Assembly: GCA_045589035.1 (NCBI GenBank)
Contig: JAZNFJ010000083.1
Coordinates: 11,941-75,940 of the forward strand
Length of the DNA stretch: 64,000 nt
Source of the DNA: Avoscillospira sp045589035
GTDB lineage: Bacteria; Bacillota; Clostridia; Oscillospirales; Oscillospiraceae
Direction: 5' to 3'
Of the stretch, positions 33,500-42,713 are shown piece after piece. The translations under genes and the position numbers were made by a program. Numbering within the stretch: the first letter of the stretch is position 1; every line of letters begins with the position of its first letter. The notes beneath the pieces were generated by a model. It saw only the letters and a program-made list of their open reading frames with translations. It was not told the DNA's origin and ran no database searches.

Positions 33500-33970
33500 T
33501 TATTCCCAGTCCTTGCAGACATCTACCCATCCGGTATATCCGGAATACTGTTCCAGTTCCGGAATGGTCAGTTCAATGGCACTGTTGCTGCTGCCGCAGG
33601 CAGGAAAAACAGTATCAAACCGTTTCAGAGATTCATCCAGATAGACAGCCACGCCATCTTTTACCGCAAAGGGGCAAACTCCGCCAACCGCATGTCCGAT
33701 ATATTCCGGCACAGAATCGTGGGGAAGCATTTTTGCTTTGGTGTGAAAGGTTACTTTATACTTACTGTTATCAATCCGCGCATCGCCCGCTGCAACCACC
33801 AACACACAATTCTCTCCAACCAGGAAAGAGAGTGTTTTGGCAATTCGCTTGCCCTCTACCCCAACTGCCAGTGCAGCCAGTTCCACCGTGGCACTGGATA
33901 CTTCAAATTCCTGTATTCTGGATGCAATGCCCAGTGTTTCAAAGTAGGCTCTTACCTTTTCAATAGACAT
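33500..33970 (-). CDS. YbaK/ProX-type aminoacyl-tRNA deacylase, first copy
   Basis: Members of this family hydrolyse mischarged tRNA in trans. The 156-residue protein starts MSIEKVRAYFETLGI and has GKRIAKTLSFLVGENCVLVV, IDNSKYKVTFHTKAKML and GHAVGGVCPFAV, the family substrate loop. ATG 33970 has GGAG seven bases upstream. Which mischarged tRNA it edits (Ala- or Cys-tRNA-Pro, or others) cannot be told from the sequence. A second member is divergently encoded next door. Confidence 0.88.
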   Translation of the reverse strand: MSIEKVRAYFETLGIASRIQEFEVSSATVELAALAVGVEGKRIAKTLSFLVGENCVLVVAAGDARIDNSKYKVTFHTKAKMLPHDSVPEYIGHAVGGVCPFAVKDGVAVYLDESLKRFDTVFPACGSSNSAIELTIPELEQYSGYTGWVDVCKDWE

Positions 33971-34020
33971 ACTATGCTCCTTCACGTCTTTTTCCTTATA
34001 CTACCACAAGCGACTGGTAC

Positions 34021-34049
34021 TTGCAAGGATTGACAACTTGATATATAAT
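34021..34049 (+). promoter_or_regulatory. Promoter of the second YbaK-type gene
   Basis: TTGCAA (34021-34026), a 17-base spacer and TATAAT (34044-34049). The leader is only about 10 bases. Confidence 0.7.
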
Positions 34050-34067
34050 CTCCACGGAGGAATTGCT

Positions 34068-34538
34068 ATGACAAAAACAAATGCCATGCGCCTGATTGAA
34101 CAGGCCAAGATCCCTTTCCGCGCTTCTGAATATGCCTACGATGAAAACGACCTCAACGGCATGCATGCCGCTGAAGCCATTGGGATGCCTCCGGAGCAGG
34201 TTTTCAAAACATTGGTCGCACGCGGAGATAAAAACGGCATTCTCGTTTTCTGTATTCCCGTATGCTGTTCTTTGGATCTAAAAAAGGCAGCAAAAGCCGC
34301 AGCCGACAAAAAGGTAGAAATGATCGCCATGAAGGATCTTCTGTCTTTGACCGGCTATATCCGCGGTGGATGCAGCCCCATCGGCATGAAAAAAGCGTAT
34401 CCCACCTTTATCGACGAAACGGCCGAACTCTTTGAAGAGATTGCCGTATCTGCCGGTGTCCGTGGTCAGCAAATCATACTCTCCCCGCGGGATTTGATCG
34501 GTTATGTGAATATGACCGTCAGCGATCTGACAGAATAG
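34068..34538 (+). CDS. YbaK/EbsC-type Cys-tRNA(Pro) deacylase, second copy
   Basis: The 156-residue protein matches the YbaK/EbsC Cys-tRNA(Pro) deacylase branch: MTKTNAMRLIEQAKIPF at the start, PPEQVFKTLVARGDKNGILVFCIPV, LDLKKAAKAAADKKVEM, LLSLTGYIRGGCSPIGMKK. This branch removes cysteine wrongly attached to proline tRNA. GGAGG lies seven bases before ATG 34068. It is followed 13 bases later by a TSCPD gene. Confidence 0.92.
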   Translation: MTKTNAMRLIEQAKIPFRASEYAYDENDLNGMHAAEAIGMPPEQVFKTLVARGDKNGILVFCIPVCCSLDLKKAAKAAADKKVEMIAMKDLLSLTGYIRGGCSPIGMKKAYPTFIDETAELFEEIAVSAGVRGQQIILSPRDLIGYVNMTVSDLTE

Positions 34539-34551
34539 AAAGGAATTAATT

Positions 34552-34803
34552 ATGGTTTACAGGTTCAGACCCAGAGGTGTATGTTCCAACGAGATGCACA
34601 TTGACATTGAAAATGGTATCATCCGGAAACTGACCGTCATTGGCGGCTGCAACGGCAATTTGCAGGGCATCTCTTCTCTGGTGGAAGGCATGGAAGTGGA
34701 CGAAGTGATCCGTCGTCTGAAAGGCATCCGCTGCGGTATGAAGGATACTTCCTGCCCTGACCAGTTGGCAAGAGCCCTGGAAAAAGCAAAAGGTGAAGAA
34801 TAA
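34552..34803 (+). CDS. TSCPD domain protein (TIGR03905 type)
   Basis: The 83-residue protein consists of one TSCPD domain: VYRFRPRGVCSNEMHIDIENGIIRKLTVIGGCNGNLQGISSLVEGM, with the name-giving TSCPDQLARAL at residues about 65-75. TSCPD domains also end some vitamin B12-dependent ribonucleotide reductases; stand-alone copies have no known function. Four cysteines could bind metal. Probably co-transcribed with the deacylase. Confidence 0.88.
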   Translation: MVYRFRPRGVCSNEMHIDIENGIIRKLTVIGGCNGNLQGISSLVEGMEVDEVIRRLKGIRCGMKDTSCPDQLARALEKAKGEE

Positions 34804-34807
34804 GGGC

Positions 34808-34845
34808 AAACAAAAAACGACATCCAAACGGATGTCGTTTTTGTT
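34808..34845. terminator. Terminator between the TSCPD gene and tRNA-Leu
   Basis: Arms ACAAAAAACGACATCC / GGATGTCGTTTTTGT (one bulge) around an AAAC loop. It is A-rich on one side and T-rich on the other, serving both converging units. Confidence 0.88.
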
Positions 34846-34933
34846 TGGTGCGCGAGGCGGGACTTGAACCCGCACGTCCGGAGTGGACACTAGAACCTGA
34901 ATCTAGCGAGTCTGCCAATTCCACCACTCGCGC
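34846..34933 (-). tRNA. tRNA-Leu, anticodon CAG
   Basis: An 88-base cloverleaf on the minus strand. The acceptor GCGCGAG pairs with CTCGCGC followed by ACCA, so CCA is encoded. The anticodon arm CTAGA-TTCAGGT-TCTAG gives CAG. A long class II variable arm (TGTCCACTCCGGACG) and a T arm with GGTTCAAGTCC are present. It decodes CUG. Confidence 0.97.
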
Positions 34934-34959
34934 ATGATGCCGTGCTTAACAGCCACAAC

Positions 34960-34988
34960 ATCATAACACTTCAAAGTGAAATTGTCAA
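34960..34988 (-). promoter_or_regulatory. Promoter of tRNA-Leu
   Basis: On the minus strand TTGACA (34983-34988), a 17-base spacer and TATGAT (34960-34965), about 27 bases before the tRNA. Confidence 0.82.
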
Positions 34989-34999
34989 TCCTAAATTGC

Positions 35000-37900
35000 T
35001 TAAAGCCAGATTGCCTCATCTGTCGCAAAGAAGTAGAGAATTTTCGCCTTGACGGGCATCTCGTAAATCCGGGACAGCGCGTCTGCATAGGCATTCAGCT
35101 GCGGTTCGTAATACTCTGGTCTGGGTGTCCTGTCTGTCTTAAAATCAAGAATCGTCAAACCATCATCTTCCACCGCAAAGCAGTCCACAACACCCTGCAG
35201 CATCACCTGTTCATCTGTTACACCCAAGCCATAATCCTTTGCGTTCACCAACAAAGAGAATTTGAATTCCCGCCTTACCTCTTTTGTGAGAAGCCACTGA
35301 CCCAAATCAGAACGGAAGAAATGGAGAATGTGATGCCGCTCCACAGATTTTGCTTGATCCGGTGCCAGATATTTCTGATCCACCATTCGTTCCAATTCCC
35401 GGTCCAGCGTCATCTCATCGGCACAGGCAGAATAGTCCGCAAACTGCAGGAACAAGTGGGTCGCGGTACCTCTCTCCGCCGCTGTCATAGAAGGATCAAG
35501 GAAAACCGGCTGACGGAAAGAGAATGCAGATTTTCTGCTGATCGTATCTGCGGCTCCCTCAGAAACCTCCCGGTCCTGCACTCTTCCTTTCAGCTGCGTT
35601 GCGGTAATCTTACCGGGAATATTACAGCAGTCCTCGTATGGATATACGAATTGCAGAAGTTCCAATCCTTCGGGATCAGCGGAATGCATCACTGCAGGAG
35701 CAGAAGTAATTGTATCTGTTTCAACCCCCACCGTTTCTGACAGATCTCGGAAACAGATTTTCCACGTGCGATCCCAGACCCTGGACACACCATTATATCC
35801 AGCCTCTGCAAACAGTTCACCGGCCTCTGTACGGCAAAGTGCTGCCATCAAAATCCACTTACCAAGGCTTCTTGAAGATCCGCACAGTTCATCAGACAGC
35901 GGCCATGTCAGCATACCATTGATATTCTTCAGCTCCGTGCGAAGATGCTTGCTGTAGTAGGTCATGATCAGACGATCTTTTGCACGAGTCATAGCCACAT
36001 AGAGAATACGCAGTTCCTCTGAAACCGTTTCTCTGGTCTTCTTATGGATGATCGCCTTCTTCGCAATGGTCGGATACCGCACAAATCGCTGATGGTCCAC
36101 GCGATTACAGCCAACCGCCAGATCATTATCCACCAAAATTAGATCGTTCATATCCTGCAGATTGATAGCGTGGGACAAATCGCTGAGAAATACCACGGGA
36201 AACTCTAATCCCTTGGAGCTGTGAATGGTCATAATGGTCACAGCATCCTCCGCTGCAGATTTGGGAATCGGAATCTGACCTCCTGTTTCGTGCAAATCCG
36301 AAAGATACCACAAGAGCTGCGGCAATGCACGGCTGCCGGTTGCCTCAAAGGACACGGTAAAGCCGCGGAAGGCCATCAAATTACGTTCCCTTCGAAGACC
36401 ATCTTCCATAGATGCAAAGACAGCCAGCAGTCCCGTACGGCGGAAAATGTCATCCACCAACTCGTGAAGGTTCATCCATTGGGCATCTTCCCGCAATTCA
36501 TTGAGAAGGGTTATGGCTTCGGTGAACACTTCACAACCGCAAATGGCCTCATAGTAGTCTCCCTTCCGGTTTTTCGTTCTGGGTAGTGCCAGCTGCTCCG
36601 GGTTGAAGCCAAACACCGGGCTTCCCAACGCCGTCAAAAGCGGAATGTCCTGATGGGGATTATCCACAATCTGCAAAATTGCGACCAGAATCTGCACTTC
36701 TGTGGTCTCCAGCAAACTGCCTCCGCGATCACAGACCGCAGGAATTCCGTACCTTCCAAGCGCCTCCAGATAATGGGACGCTGTAGACGAGAGAGATCGC
36801 ATCAGTATGGCAATATCTCCCGGCTGCACGGGCCGCATGGTGTCGCCATCAGAAATGCAGACCTTTTGATCCAGCATCTCCCTTATTCTTGCGGCAACAT
36901 ATTCTGCCTCCAAAGCATATTTATCCTGTCCCTGATCCCTATGGGTCAGACAATGAAGTTCCACAGCAGGTTCTTCCAAAGGCGAAAAATCCCGTCCCTG
37001 TTTCAGAGCCTCATTTTCCGTGTAATCCAGATCGCCTACGGTTTGCCGCATAACAAGGCGAAATACATCGTTACAGGCAGCCAATATCTCTCCTCTGGAG
37101 CGGAAATTCTCTGAAAGCAGAATCTTTCTTCCCCTCCCCGGTTCCGCTTCGGTCCACATGGCATATTCCAGATATTTCCGCAAAAACAGGGATGGATCCG
37201 CCAGACGGAATCGATAGATAGACTGCTTGACATCGCCTACCATAAAGCGGTTTTTTCCATCTTTGGATACAGCTTCAAAAATCGTATCCTGCACTTCGTT
37301 GGAATCCTGGTATTCATCCACCATGATCTCCACAAAGCGATCAGAAACTTCCCTTGCCACCCTGGACGGTTTCCCGGTGTATTTATCTGTCAGCAGTCGG
37401 ATCGCCAAATGCTCCAGATCAGAAAAGTCCATCAGTTTACGACGTTTCTTTTCTTCACTGTAGGCTTCATCATAGGTTTTGGCAAATCGCAGCAATGCCC
37501 GCATACCCGGCGCAGTTGCCTTCAGATCTTCCAGAACCTTCTCAGACGATGCAAAGAAACACTCCTGCCACTTCTTCAGTTCACTCCATGCGACCTGACG
37601 GATATTTGCAAGCCGTTCTTTTACCAACAGATCCTCCGGCTCCCGTATGCCACCAACCCGACCAAAGCTGGTTACTCGGTTTGCAACGATCTCATCCCAT
37701 GTATCGCAGGCATACAATGCTTTCAGTTGCTCCAAATTTTCCCGGAAGCATTTTTCAAGCCCTTTCTGGATCTTCGGATAGAACTGCATCTCAGCAAGTC
37801 CGTTCTCCAGGTTCCTGATCTGCTGCTCCAAAAACAGCCGGAAGTTTTCAATTAAATACTTTCCCCACGGAGTATGAGAAGCATCTGCATAGCAATCCAT

Positions 37901-38503
37901 ATCCAGAGCAGCCAGCATCGTCTGCAGCCAACCGTCCATATCTGCACGGCAGCGCATTTCCTTATGGGCCATTTTAACCGCTTCCGGAAGGCGGCGGTCA
38001 TCACGGCCGTAGCCAAAGGTCTCCACCATTGCGCAGAAATCTGCATCAGACTGGGCATAGCCATCTTCCAGCAAGGCTTCAAGTGTCTTATCCTGCAGCA
38101 TCCTGCTTTCCGCTTCCTCTGCAACACGAAAATCTGCAGGAATGTCCAGTATATGTGCGTATGTACGCAGCAGATCTGAACAGAACGCATGAACAGTAGA
38201 GATCGACGCCAGATAGATCCGGCTCATCTGCCGCTGCAGATGACGATCATCTGGCTTTTCTGCCAGCCGCTGACTGAGTGCCTGTGCTATCTTTACGCGA
38301 AGCTCCGATGCAGCGGCTTTGGTGTAGGTTATAACCAGAAAATCATCCAGATTACAAGGGTTGTCCGGATCGCAAATTCTGGAAAGAAGGCGGTCGACCA
38401 GAACCTTGGTCTTGCCGGAACCGGCGGCTGCCGATACCAACAGTGCACCACCGCGATTATCCACCACAGCCTGCTGAGAAGGTGTCAATTTTATTTCAGC
38501 CAC
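35000..38503 (-). CDS. addA: ATP-dependent helicase/nuclease subunit A
   Basis: AddA is the UvrD-like 3'-5' helicase and nuclease of the Gram-positive RecBCD equivalent. The 1167-residue protein has helicase motif I SAAAGSGKTKVLVDRLL (about 23-38), motif II MVDEYQDSNEVQD, TIHSSKGLEFPVVFLSDL, and VAMTRAKDRL. The C-terminal RecB-type nuclease has LTILDFKTDRT. GTG 38503 is chosen because GGAAGGAG lies about nine bases upstream; ATG 38512 would touch that site. It overlaps the addB end by eight bases. Confidence 0.96.
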   Translation of the reverse strand: MAEIKLTPSQQAVVDNRGGALLVSAAAGSGKTKVLVDRLLSRICDPDNPCNLDDFLVITYTKAAASELRVKIAQALSQRLAEKPDDRHLQRQMSRIYLASISTVHAFCSDLLRTYAHILDIPADFRVAEEAESRMLQDKTLEALLEDGYAQSDADFCAMVETFGYGRDDRRLPEAVKMAHKEMRCRADMDGWLQTMLAALDMDCYADASHTPWGKYLIENFRLFLEQQIRNLENGLAEMQFYPKIQKGLEKCFRENLEQLKALYACDTWDEIVANRVTSFGRVGGIREPEDLLVKERLANIRQVAWSELKKWQECFFASSEKVLEDLKATAPGMRALLRFAKTYDEAYSEEKKRRKLMDFSDLEHLAIRLLTDKYTGKPSRVAREVSDRFVEIMVDEYQDSNEVQDTIFEAVSKDGKNRFMVGDVKQSIYRFRLADPSLFLRKYLEYAMWTEAEPGRGRKILLSENFRSRGEILAACNDVFRLVMRQTVGDLDYTENEALKQGRDFSPLEEPAVELHCLTHRDQGQDKYALEAEYVAARIREMLDQKVCISDGDTMRPVQPGDIAILMRSLSSTASHYLEALGRYGIPAVCDRGGSLLETTEVQILVAILQIVDNPHQDIPLLTALGSPVFGFNPEQLALPRTKNRKGDYYEAICGCEVFTEAITLLNELREDAQWMNLHELVDDIFRRTGLLAVFASMEDGLRRERNLMAFRGFTVSFEATGSRALPQLLWYLSDLHETGGQIPIPKSAAEDAVTIMTIHSSKGLEFPVVFLSDLSHAINLQDMNDLILVDNDLAVGCNRVDHQRFVRYPTIAKKAIIHKKTRETVSEELRILYVAMTRAKDRLIMTYYSKHLRTELKNINGMLTWPLSDELCGSSRSLGKWILMAALCRTEAGELFAEAGYNGVSRVWDRTWKICFRDLSETVGVETDTITSAPAVMHSADPEGLELLQFVYPYEDCCNIPGKITATQLKGRVQDREVSEGAADTISRKSAFSFRQPVFLDPSMTAAERGTATHLFLQFADYSACADEMTLDRELERMVDQKYLAPDQAKSVERHHILHFFRSDLGQWLLTKEVRREFKFSLLVNAKDYGLGVTDEQVMLQGVVDCFAVEDDGLTILDFKTDRTPRPEYYEPQLNAYADALSRIYEMPVKAKILYFFATDEAIWL

Positions 38504-41500
38504 GTTCCGCATCTCCTTCCTCCAGTTTTTCCCAGAACTTTTCAGCACTGGTAGAAGCCATGATCCGCTCTTCATGCTGGCAAAGATCCATATGGCATAC
38601 ATTCTTGTAATCACAGTACCGGCAGGAAGAGTTGCTGCCGCGAATGACCGGATTGGGTCTTACATCGCCGGAAGCAATGGCATCTGCCATACCGGAAAGT
38701 GTCCGCAGCACATGTCGCTCCAGCAGTTCCATTTGTCTGCTGTCTGCCAGATTACCCTCTGGTCCGTTCTTTCCCACCTTATAGGGCATATACCGGGGAT
38801 GTTCCGGATCTGATTCCATGGCTTGCAGCAAATGCGCATCCTCACGGATCAGACCTCTTCGACGCCTTTCTTCCTGATGAATATCTTCCACTTCTCCATC
38901 TCCCGGCTGGGGTCTGGTCAGGGAATATTCCTTCCTGGCAGGCAGATACAGCACACCGGCGGGTATCAGGTTCTCAACACCATAATGTGCGCCGCCAAAC
39001 TCTTTCAAGGCAAACAGGTAAATCAGCATCTGCAGACCGGCGCCGTTGAGAATATCGGTATAGTCAAAATCCTTATGGCCGGTCTTGTAGTCCACAACAC
39101 GAACATAAGCCTTGCCGTTCGCCTCGTACAAATCCACACGATCCACAAAACCCGAAACCCGGCAAACCACATGCTCTCCCTGTACCTCAAAGGCAGGAAG
39201 CTGACCGCCTGCAGAAAATTCCAGTTCACAGTCAGCCGGCTGGAACAGACTGTCTTTCAATTCCTTCCCGAGATCGAGCACAATATCCAGAATTTCTTCT
39301 CTGGAGCGATTGAACAGATACGCAGCCCGCTGAGCCTGCTGCGGGAAGTGTTCCGAAGCATAGCGCTCAATCTCCTCCAGTGCAATTTCCATTAACCGCT
39401 CCTGCGTGATATTCCGGAAACCGCCTTCTTCCCTGACACGCAGAACTGTCTGCTCCAAGACAGCATGAACGAAGGTACCAAATGCCGAGGGATCCAGCTT
39501 TGCCTGCTTTCTGGGCTCAGCCTTCAAGCCGTAAGCGAGAAAGAACGCAAACCTGCAAGCCGCGAACTTATCAATACGGGATGCTGAGAGATACAGCTGC
39601 TTGCCATACAACCCCTGCACCGTTTCCTTTGAGAGGGCTTTGAAATCATACGCTCTCAATATCCTCAGGTTTCGCTCCCAGACTTCCAGCTGCGGCACAG
39701 ACACGGGCCGGTCGTCTTCATGTCGAAGACGCCATGCTGCAAAAGAAGGAACATCCAAAAACACTTCCTTATTTTCAGTGATAACGGATTGAGGGAACAC
39801 GGCTGCAGCACGACGGTACAGCCACGCAGGCTGATCACCGGCATAAGACAGCCAGATACTATCTGTTGTTGCAGAAATCGCACTATAAATCCGGCACATC
39901 TCGTGATCCATCTGATCTGCTCGCGGTGGAGAAAGCGAAATCCCTTGAGAAACCAACTTCTTTCGCTCCCCTTCTGTCAGCAAGCCTTCCCCAGTCTTAT
40001 AAGCAGGGAAACAGCCGTCCGCAGTACCTAACACAATCAAATGCTTCGTACGTTTCTGTCGCATATCCTGCAGGGAACCCACATAAATCTGATCAATTCC
40101 TGCCGGAATCGTGCCAACATGATACTGGGTCAGGACAGATCGGTACAAACGGGCAAAATCCTCAGGCGTTCTGATAGTTGATCCGACCATCAGCCACATC
40201 TGCTCCAAAGACTGGCGGATAATATCATAAAGCTGGAACAGCTCCTGACCGACTTGCCCACCAACTTCGTTGGCCTGGGCTTCCAACCGCTGGCGCAGCT
40301 GCACTTCCTCTAAAAACGCATACAGTGCCATGACCATTTCACCGGTATCCTTTGCCTGCAGAAGACTATTCCGCAAGCGAAACAGCGGCGTAAGCGCAAT
40401 CCCCTTATCCCGGTTCAGTTGCTCGAGGGTTATCCGATCTTCGTCAGACAAAATTTCGCCAAATCCTCTGGGATGCAACTCCCAGATTCGCTCCCACTGA
40501 CCACCGCGGAGATTCCATAAATAAGCATAGCAGTCCAATCGGTCGCATTTTTCCTGTTCCAGCATTGGAAGTCCAGACTTGAGATACAGCGCTACATCCT
40601 CATAATCCATTGGACCAACCGCCGCCAAAAGTGCAGACATTACTGCATTCATAATGGGTTTGCTTAAAATATCGTCCCTGCCTGCTATGTAATAGGACAT
40701 ACCTGCATCCCGAAGCGCAGAGCGAAGAGGTGCTTCATAACCCTGCAGATCCGTACAAGCCAGCGCAATATCGCGGCATCTAGCACCGGCAGCCAACAAC
40801 TTCTTTGCTTCCAGCACAGCACTGCGGCATTCTTCTTCCACGGACGAAAAGGCGCGCAATGTTACATGACCCGATATCTTTTCAGAAACCGAGCCGGAAG
40901 AAAACAGTTCGTGGAGCAGATCTGATACGCCCTGTTCCCTGTATGTCTTTTCTGCAATATTGATACAATCAACAGGAATATCCCATTTTTCAGCCAATCT
41001 CTGCAGACTTCTTGCTGTATCCTGTGCAGGTCTTGTAACGGGATATTTGTTGTCTGCCATCAACGCAATCCAAACGTGATTGCTTTGACGGATCAGCATC
41101 TCCAGCACTTCCAATTCTGCACCGGTAAAATCGGAAAATCCGTCAATATAGAAGTCGCGGTTTTCCGCCCAGTCGGTTTCTGCAAGTGCCTCACGCAGCC
41201 AAAGTAGTTTCTCTGTAGGATCTGCCTTGCCATTGTCGCAAACAGCAAGATAGGCTTCATAGAGAAGACCCAGTTCCTCCAATTTCTGCGCAAACTGACC
41301 TTCTGTTTGGGATGCAGCTTCCATCAACGCAGCCGGCTGAAGACAGTAACTGCGGAATTCATCCACCATAGTCACCATTTCTGACAGAAATTCCGGTTTT
41401 CGGATCACTGCAGCAAAATATTTGATACGGGAGGATATCTGTTCCGCTGCCAAGGCCATAGCCAAAAGCCGTCCGCCATGATCCAGATAGTTTCCGGCAA

Positions 41501-41735
41501 CACCGCCATGAATGGATGCTACGCGATCTGCAACTTGAGAAAGCGCCAGTACTTCCGCATACCGGCTGATGGTATCGCCGCCCAAGGTACACAGTCGACG
41601 CTGCGCCTCATAAGTGAACTGTTCCGGCACAATCAGAATTCGTCCGTTCTCTCTTTGATCTTTTGCTGCACAAAGCTGTTCAAGCAGCCGATCCGACAGG
41701 GCAATTCTGTCCTCACTCATCCACAAATGCAGCAT
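38496..41735 (-). CDS. addB: ATP-dependent helicase/nuclease subunit B
   Basis: AddB supplies a second nuclease and Chi recognition. The 1079-residue protein has a degenerate N-terminal ATPase region with VPEQFTYEAQRRL, a central helicase-like part, and a C-terminal nuclease with VRVVDYKTGHKDFD. The 4Fe-4S cysteines follow in CRYCDYKNVCHMDLC, with another in FAACRFAFF upstream. ATG 41735 is preceded by GGGAGGG; an ATG five codons earlier is less well placed. Confidence 0.95.
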   Translation of the reverse strand: MLHLWMSEDRIALSDRLLEQLCAAKDQRENGRILIVPEQFTYEAQRRLCTLGGDTISRYAEVLALSQVADRVASIHGGVAGNYLDHGGRLLAMALAAEQISSRIKYFAAVIRKPEFLSEMVTMVDEFRSYCLQPAALMEAASQTEGQFAQKLEELGLLYEAYLAVCDNGKADPTEKLLWLREALAETDWAENRDFYIDGFSDFTGAELEVLEMLIRQSNHVWIALMADNKYPVTRPAQDTARSLQRLAEKWDIPVDCINIAEKTYREQGVSDLLHELFSSGSVSEKISGHVTLRAFSSVEEECRSAVLEAKKLLAAGARCRDIALACTDLQGYEAPLRSALRDAGMSYYIAGRDDILSKPIMNAVMSALLAAVGPMDYEDVALYLKSGLPMLEQEKCDRLDCYAYLWNLRGGQWERIWELHPRGFGEILSDEDRITLEQLNRDKGIALTPLFRLRNSLLQAKDTGEMVMALYAFLEEVQLRQRLEAQANEVGGQVGQELFQLYDIIRQSLEQMWLMVGSTIRTPEDFARLYRSVLTQYHVGTIPAGIDQIYVGSLQDMRQKRTKHLIVLGTADGCFPAYKTGEGLLTEGERKKLVSQGISLSPPRADQMDHEMCRIYSAISATTDSIWLSYAGDQPAWLYRRAAAVFPQSVITENKEVFLDVPSFAAWRLRHEDDRPVSVPQLEVWERNLRILRAYDFKALSKETVQGLYGKQLYLSASRIDKFAACRFAFFLAYGLKAEPRKQAKLDPSAFGTFVHAVLEQTVLRVREEGGFRNITQERLMEIALEEIERYASEHFPQQAQRAAYLFNRSREEILDIVLDLGKELKDSLFQPADCELEFSAGGQLPAFEVQGEHVVCRVSGFVDRVDLYEANGKAYVRVVDYKTGHKDFDYTDILNGAGLQMLIYLFALKEFGGAHYGVENLIPAGVLYLPARKEYSLTRPQPGDGEVEDIHQEERRRRGLIREDAHLLQAMESDPEHPRYMPYKVGKNGPEGNLADSRQMELLERHVLRTLSGMADAIASGDVRPNPVIRGSNSSCRYCDYKNVCHMDLCQHEERIMASTSAEKFWEKLEEGDAERG

Positions 41736-41758
41736 GTCTATCCCTCCCATGGCTCTTT

Positions 41759-41786
41759 TTTATATTTTATCACAACCCATGTCCAA
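41759..41786 (-). promoter_or_regulatory. Promoter of addBA
   Basis: On the minus strand TTGGAC (41781-41786), a 16-base spacer and TATAAA (41759-41764). Confidence 0.55.
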
Positions 41787-41808
41787 AAGATAGTACACCA
41801 AGTACACA

Positions 41809-41837
41809 TTGACAGAAATTTGATTTTGTTATAATAT
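41809..41837 (+). promoter_or_regulatory. Promoter of the rpe leader
   Basis: TTGACA (41809-41814) with TAATAT (41832-41837, spacer 17) or TATAAT (41830-41835, spacer 15). Two AGTACAC repeats nine bases apart (41792-41798, 41801-41807) lie just upstream, between the divergent promoters. Confidence 0.7.
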
Positions 41838-41844
41838 ACACAGT

Positions 41845-41946
41845 GAGGGTCGCATACCGGCTGTATGCAACCCTCTATCGAAAACAGCGGTTTGGATCCG
41901 TGTGGGCAGAGGAGCCTTTTCCCCACACCGCTGTATATTCTTTTTT
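41845..41946 (+). promoter_or_regulatory. Leader RNA with terminator-like hairpin before rpe (attenuator or small RNA)
   Basis: The first hairpin is GAGGGT-c-GCATAC / GTATGC-a-ACCCTC (41845-41875). The second has GTGTGGG / CCCACAC extended by ACAGCG / CGCTGT with a one-sided bulge (41884-41934), and a TTCTTTTTT tract follows at 41938-41946. The order promoter, aptamer-like stem, terminator, gene is that of a transcription attenuator. An independent ~105-nt RNA ending here is equally possible. I do not recognise a known riboswitch. Confidence 0.55.
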
Positions 41947-42007
41947 ATGTTCGATTGCCTGTCTTTGATACAGGAAACCGCAAATTACGACCAGGAGGTC
42001 TACTGTT

Positions 42008-42661
42008 ATGGTGAAACTCTCTCCCTCTATTCTTGCCGCTGATTTTGTCAATCTGGAACGGGATATCCGTGCTTTGGAACCCGCCGGTGCTGATTATGTT
42101 CACATCGATGTGATGGACGGTATTTTTGTTCCCAATATCTCCATTGGTTTGCCCGTCCTGTCTGCTATTCGGAAGATTTCCAATCTGGTGCTGGACGTAC
42201 ATCTGATGATCGACCGCCCCATCCGGTATGTGGAACGTTTCTGTAAGGCCGGCGCCGATCTGGTCACCATCCATGTGGAAGCCGATACAGAAGAAAACAC
42301 CCTGGAGGCTTTGAAGATTATCAAGGGCTGCGGTGTTAAAGCCGGTGTGGTCGTCAAGCCCAAAACTCCCGCAGAGGCAGTTCTCCCCTTTATTGATCTT
42401 TGTGATTTAATTCTGGTTATGACCGTAGAGCCCGGTTTTGGCGGTCAGAGCTTCATGGCTGATATGATGCCCAAGGTCACCAGGCTCCGCGAAATCATCA
42501 ACGAACGCAAGCCTGAATGCGAACTGGAAGTTGACGGCGGTGTCAACATCGAAACCGGTAAGATTTGTGTGGAAGCCGGCGCTGATGTTCTCGTCGCAGG
42601 CTCTGCCTTCTTCGGTGCTCCCGACCACAAGGCATTCACCGATGCCATTCACGCCATGTAA
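42008..42661 (+). CDS. rpe: Ribulose-phosphate 3-epimerase
   Basis: Rpe interconverts ribulose 5-phosphate and xylulose 5-phosphate in the pentose phosphate pathway. The 217-residue barrel has LSPSILAADFVNLERDI, the metal-binding HIDVMDGIFVPN, DVHLMID, ILVMTVEPGFGGQSFM, and LEVDGGVN. AGGAGG lies eight bases before ATG. It is monocistronic, behind a structured leader and before a strong terminator. rsgA and the prpC/prkC genes that often neighbour it are absent. Confidence 0.96.
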   Translation: MVKLSPSILAADFVNLERDIRALEPAGADYVHIDVMDGIFVPNISIGLPVLSAIRKISNLVLDVHLMIDRPIRYVERFCKAGADLVTIHVEADTEENTLEALKIIKGCGVKAGVVVKPKTPAEAVLPFIDLCDLILVMTVEPGFGGQSFMADMMPKVTRLREIINERKPECELEVDGGVNIETGKICVEAGADVLVAGSAFFGAPDHKAFTDAIHAM

Positions 42662-42672
42662 CGAACTTATAA

Positions 42673-42706
42673 AAAAATCCTGTCTGCATAAGCAGACAGG
42701 ATTTTT
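42673..42706. terminator. Terminator shared by rpe and the dlt-like operon
   Basis: A perfect 15-bp stem AAAAATCCTGTCTGC / GCAGACAGGATTTTT around ATAA, flanked by A and T tracts. Confidence 0.93.
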
Positions 42707-42713
42707 CTTTTCC

